Of a stretch of DNA of 64,000 nucleotides, positions 61,266-64,000 are shown one piece after another. The position numbers and the translations under genes are program-made. Location of the stretch: NCBI GenBank assembly GCA_023391335.1, contig JAEWBG010000033.1, forward strand, positions 1 to 64,000, read 5' to 3'. The DNA is from Pseudomonadota bacterium (lineage in GTDB: Bacteria; Pseudomonadota; Gammaproteobacteria; Steroidobacterales; Steroidobacteraceae). The stretch's first letter is position 1. Every line of letters starts with the position of its first letter. The notes under the pieces are model-generated. The model saw nothing but the letters and a program-made list of their open reading frames with translations, was not told the origin of the DNA and did no database searches.

Positions 61266-62717
61266 ATGCGCCAACTCAGATTACTGACACTTCCGCTGTG
61301 CTTAATCGCAGCAGCTTCCTCAGGTGCGGAACTCTTTCACGCGAAAACCAGCGCTGCATCCAAGTCGGCTCGCGCAGGCGAAAACGAATTCCGCGATCTC
61401 TATAGGGAACTCGTGGAAATCAACACGACTCAATCGGCTGGCTCGTGCACCAAAGCGGCTCAGGCCATGCAGGCTCGCCTCCTCAAGGCAGGCTATGCGC
61501 AAGAAAACCTACATCTGATCGTCCCACCCGATCGCCCGAAAGACGGCAATCTCGTTGCCGAACTGAAGGGCACGAATGCGAAACCCAAACCGATCCTGCT
61601 ACTGGCACACATCGACGTTGTAGAAGCTAAGAGAGAAGACTGGCAGCGCGATCCGTTCACGCTCACGGAAGAGGATGGCTACTTCTACGGTCGCGGTGCC
61701 GCGGACGACAAAGCGATGGCCGCTGTGTTCACGGATGCCATGGCACGATTCAAACGCGAAGGATACCGGCCGAAGCGCGGCATCAAGATGGCTCTCACGT
61801 GCGGTGAAGAAACGCCAAACGTGTTCAACGGTGTCGAATATCTGATCCAGCACCATCGGCCTCTCATCGATGCGGAGTTCGCAATCAACGAAGGCGGCGG
61901 CGGTCGGTTCGATCAACAGACCACCAAATACCTGTACAACGGCGTGCAAGTCGGCGAGAAGCTGTATCAGGATTTCACGCTGGAAACGACCAACAAAGGC
62001 GGCCACTCATCGCGCCCGACTCCTGACAATGCGATTTACGAATTGGCACAGGCGTTGATCAAGATTCAAGCGTTTGAGTTTCCGGTCGAGTTCAATCAGA
62101 CCACTCGCGCGTACTTGCAAACTTTCGGCGACATTGTCGTCGGCACTCAAGGCGCCGACATGAAAGCCGCCGCGCAGTCGCAGGACCCAGCAGCAATCGC
62201 CCGGCTCGAGCAAGATCCGACGATGAACGGAATGCTGCACACCACCTGTGTCGCAACCATGATCGATGGCGGTCACGCACCCAACGCATTGCCTCAGCAT
62301 GTCAGCGCAAATGTGAATTGCCGCATCTTTCCCGGACACGCTCCGGAAGAAGTACGTCAGACTTTGATCAAAGTCATCGGCGATGAGAACGTGAAGGTCA
62401 GCTTCCAAGCGCCGCCGGAAACACCCGGCGCGCCGCCGCAACTCACGAAGCAAGTGATGGCGCCGATAGAGGCTCTCACACGCGACATGTTTCCTGGCGT
62501 ACCCGTGTTGCCGACGCAGGCTTCGGGCGCAACCGACGGGCGGTTCCTGACCCCGATCGGCATTCCCACATACGGCGTTTCAGGAATGTTTTCGGATGGC
62601 GCCACGACGAACGCGCACGGACTCAACGAGCGCATTCGCGTTCAGTCGCTGATGGAAGGGCGAGAGTTTTTGTACCGGCTTACGAAGATGTACGCCGATG
62701 GACGCGAGAAGCCCTAG
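61266..62717 (+). CDS. Exported M20 family metallopeptidase
   Basis: Zinc amidohydrolase/peptidase of 483 aa with a signal peptide (MRQLRLLTLPLCLIAAASSGA). Metal-site motifs: LLAHIDVVEA, GRGAADDKAM, TCGEETPN and FAINEGGGG, with the C-terminal ligand His in TTNAHGLNERI. The dimerisation lid domain lies at about 230-380 (NKGGHSSRPTPDNAIY). Secreted M20 enzymes of this shape are carboxypeptidase/dipeptidase-like; substrate unknown. The 3' end overlaps tspO by 4 nt in convergent orientation. Confidence 0.92.
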   Translation: MRQLRLLTLPLCLIAAASSGAELFHAKTSAASKSARAGENEFRDLYRELVEINTTQSAGSCTKAAQAMQARLLKAGYAQENLHLIVPPDRPKDGNLVAELKGTNAKPKPILLLAHIDVVEAKREDWQRDPFTLTEEDGYFYGRGAADDKAMAAVFTDAMARFKREGYRPKRGIKMALTCGEETPNVFNGVEYLIQHHRPLIDAEFAINEGGGGRFDQQTTKYLYNGVQVGEKLYQDFTLETTNKGGHSSRPTPDNAIYELAQALIKIQAFEFPVEFNQTTRAYLQTFGDIVVGTQGADMKAAAQSQDPAAIARLEQDPTMNGMLHTTCVATMIDGGHAPNALPQHVSANVNCRIFPGHAPEEVRQTLIKVIGDENVKVSFQAPPETPGAPPQLTKQVMAPIEALTRDMFPGVPVLPTQASGATDGRFLTPIGIPTYGVSGMFSDGATTNAHGLNERIRVQSLMEGREFLYRLTKMYADGREKP

Positions 62718-63196
62718 GCGTTGAGCCGATAGATTTCGAAATTGAGCACGCCCGCGAACGCTACCCAACAGGCGAGTGGAGCCAGGCAGAACGCGGCGGG
62801 ACGATCGATCTTCATCGCCACGATGATGGTCGCTACGATGCATAGCCACTGCGGCACGATATCGATCAAGCCGAGCATTGGGCTGTGCGCGCCGAAGAAC
62901 AACCATGACCATGCCGCGTTCAGAACCAGCTGCGCGAAGAATAAGGTGAGTGCGAGAGTTCGAATCGAGCTGGGATGCTGGCGCAACAATCGCCAACAGC
63001 ACACTGCCATCAGCACATAGAGCGTCGTCCACATGGGACCGAATATCCAATTCGGCGGGTTGAAGGCGGGCTTTTGCAAGCCCGCATACCAACTCTGCAA
63101 ATTCGGAAACGTAGCCGCCTGACCTGCCAGCATCGCGGCGAGCACTGGCAACGTCGCGATTGCCAAGTGTGCCCAGGTGCGCGCAGACCAATTCAC
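62714..63196 (-). CDS. tspO: TspO/MBR family protein
   Basis: Five-helix membrane protein that binds porphyrins and related ligands, 160 aa. The hallmark WYAGLQKPAFNPPNWIFGPMWTTLYVLMA run (read in parts) and WSWLFFGAHSP / CWVAFAGVLNFEIYRLN are present. In photosynthetic bacteria TspO modulates tetrapyrrole-responsive gene expression. Its presence alongside heme oxygenase and a heme receptor in this window is notable but not proof of a link. It follows the sugar-dehydrogenase gene by 10 nt. Confidence 0.93.
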   Translation of the reverse strand: MNWSARTWAHLAIATLPVLAAMLAGQAATFPNLQSWYAGLQKPAFNPPNWIFGPMWTTLYVLMAVCCWRLLRQHPSSIRTLALTLFFAQLVLNAAWSWLFFGAHSPMLGLIDIVPQWLCIVATIIVAMKIDRPAAFCLAPLACWVAFAGVLNFEIYRLNA

Positions 63197-63206
63197 AACA
63201 TGTTCC

Positions 63207-64000
63207 TCAGCGGCGATACGCGATGCGATAAATCACGTTGGCCGCATCATCGCTCACCAAGAGGGCCCCATCGGCTGCTTCCAAAATTCCGACCGGACGT
63301 CCCCACGCGTTGCCATCGTCAGCGATGAAACCGATCAAGAAATCTTCGTACTCTCTGGTCGGCACCCCGTTCTTGATGCGCACACGCACTACTTTATGGC
63401 CGGTTCGATTCGCGCGATTCCACGAGCCGTGCATCGCAGTGAAGCCATCGCCAACATATTCCTTGGGGAATGCAGCGGCACCTGAACTCTGCTCATAGAA
63501 CTCGGTTGTCAACGCGGCAGAATGAGCTTGATACAACACGTCGGGCACGATCGCTTTGCCTGCGAGATCGGGCCGATCGCCCTTGAGCCGCGGATCCTCA
63601 TGGTTGCCGAGGTAGTACCAAGGCCAACCGTAGAAGCCTCCTTCCTTCACGCGCGTGGAATAGTCGGGGACCAAGTTATCTCCGAGTCCATCGCGCTCAT
63701 TCGTCGTGCACCAGAGCTCGCCCGTTTGCGGCTGAATAGTTAGTCCCACACAGTTGCGAATGCCGGTCGCAAAAATCTTCCCTGACTGCGGCGCGTTCAC
63801 ATCGAACACGAGCACATCCGCTCGACGAGTCTCGACATCCCATGCGGCGCCAAGCGCATGCTGTGACTCCCACGTTTTGATCTGCGCTGGCGACTTCTTA
63901 GACATTTCTTCGGCGACGTTCGATCGCGAACCGACCGAGACGAACAACCGCTTACCGTCAGGCGAGAACGCGATATCTCGCGTCGTATGTCCGCCCGCCG
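63207..64000 (-). CDS. PQQ-type sugar dehydrogenase (sorbosone dehydrogenase-like), partial
   Basis: C-terminal 264 or so codons of a soluble six-bladed propeller dehydrogenase; the N-terminus lies beyond the window end. The frame continues to base 64000 and reads TRDIAFSPDGKRLFVSVGSRSN, in parts. Further motifs are GIRNCVGLTIQPQTGELWCTTNERDGLGDNLVPDY, GGFYGWPWYYLGNHEDP, GDGFTAMHGSWNRANRTGHKV and DDGNAWGRPVGILEAADGALLVSDD, typical of this family. Such proteins are usually periplasmic. Probably transcribed with tspO. Confidence 0.88.
   Translation of the reverse strand, partial: AGGHTTRDIAFSPDGKRLFVSVGSRSNVAEEMSKKSPAQIKTWESQHALGAAWDVETRRADVLVFDVNAPQSGKIFATGIRNCVGLTIQPQTGELWCTTNERDGLGDNLVPDYSTRVKEGGFYGWPWYYLGNHEDPRLKGDRPDLAGKAIVPDVLYQAHSAALTTEFYEQSSGAAAFPKEYVGDGFTAMHGSWNRANRTGHKVVRVRIKNGVPTREYEDFLIGFIADDGNAWGRPVGILEAADGALLVSDDAANVIYRIAYRR

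Overview
The window looks like a chromosomal segment of a high-GC, free-living gammaproteobacterium. The order ispB / tRNA-Pro on one strand and rplU-rpmA-obgE plus rpsT beside it is the arrangement known from Xanthomonadales and related groups. Large TonB-dependent receptors, a TfpZ-type pilin accessory protein, a DUF3667 protein and NirS-type denitrification would fit a Steroidobacteraceae-like or xanthomonad-like lineage. That placement is inference, because no 16S gene or marker set is present.

Layout. 1-3930: translation and housekeeping block (rpsT, obgE, rpmA, rplU, ispB, tRNA-Pro(CGG)), bounded by a 32-bp exact inverted repeat. 4266-11540: exported M1 aminopeptidase, a cytochrome cd1 nitrite reductase carrying a second cytochrome c domain, and a heme-type TonB receptor 33 nt behind it. 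11541-14396: a decayed stretch with a small duplicated piece of the M1 peptidase gene, an AbiE toxin-antitoxin pair whose toxin has an in-frame stop, and an OsmC remnant. 14397-18122: a giant Gly-rich autotransporter-like protein that reads through a GlyGly-CTERM-like tail into an outer-membrane barrel. 18356-26106: DUF6522-like protein, AlkA glycosylase, DUF488, aconitase, AhpD-like protein, TrpS and glutamate dehydrogenase.

26319-34875: a lipoprotein esterase, then an overlapping four-gene red-light-sensing operon (bacteriophytochrome, response regulator, hybrid kinase, heme oxygenase that makes the biliverdin chromophore), and a DUF3667 membrane protein. 34903-48667: a complete L-rhamnose locus of the rhizobial type. 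One arm carries a DeoR regulator, binding protein, ABC ATPase, two permeases, kinase and a degenerate serine-hydrolase. The divergent arm carries aldolase/dehydrogenase, isomerase and an exported six-hairpin glycosidase. Imported L-rhamnose would be isomerised, phosphorylated, cleaved to DHAP and L-lactaldehyde, and the lactaldehyde oxidised.

48773-64000: SRPBCC protein, a repeat-rich zone (49220-51180) around a DoxX-like membrane protein, a second TonB receptor with an SDR, a formyltransferase/beta-propeller fusion, an exported NIPSNAP protein, malic enzyme (MaeB), TfpZ, an exported M20 peptidase, TspO and a PQQ-type sugar dehydrogenase cut by the window end.

The best leads for new biology are the autotransporter/GG-CTERM/barrel fusion, the catalytically degenerate serine hydrolase in the rhamnose operon, the NirS variant paired with a heme receptor, the formyltransferase-propeller fusion and a mosaic intergenic repeat family. 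No CRISPR array, prophage or intact insertion sequence was seen.
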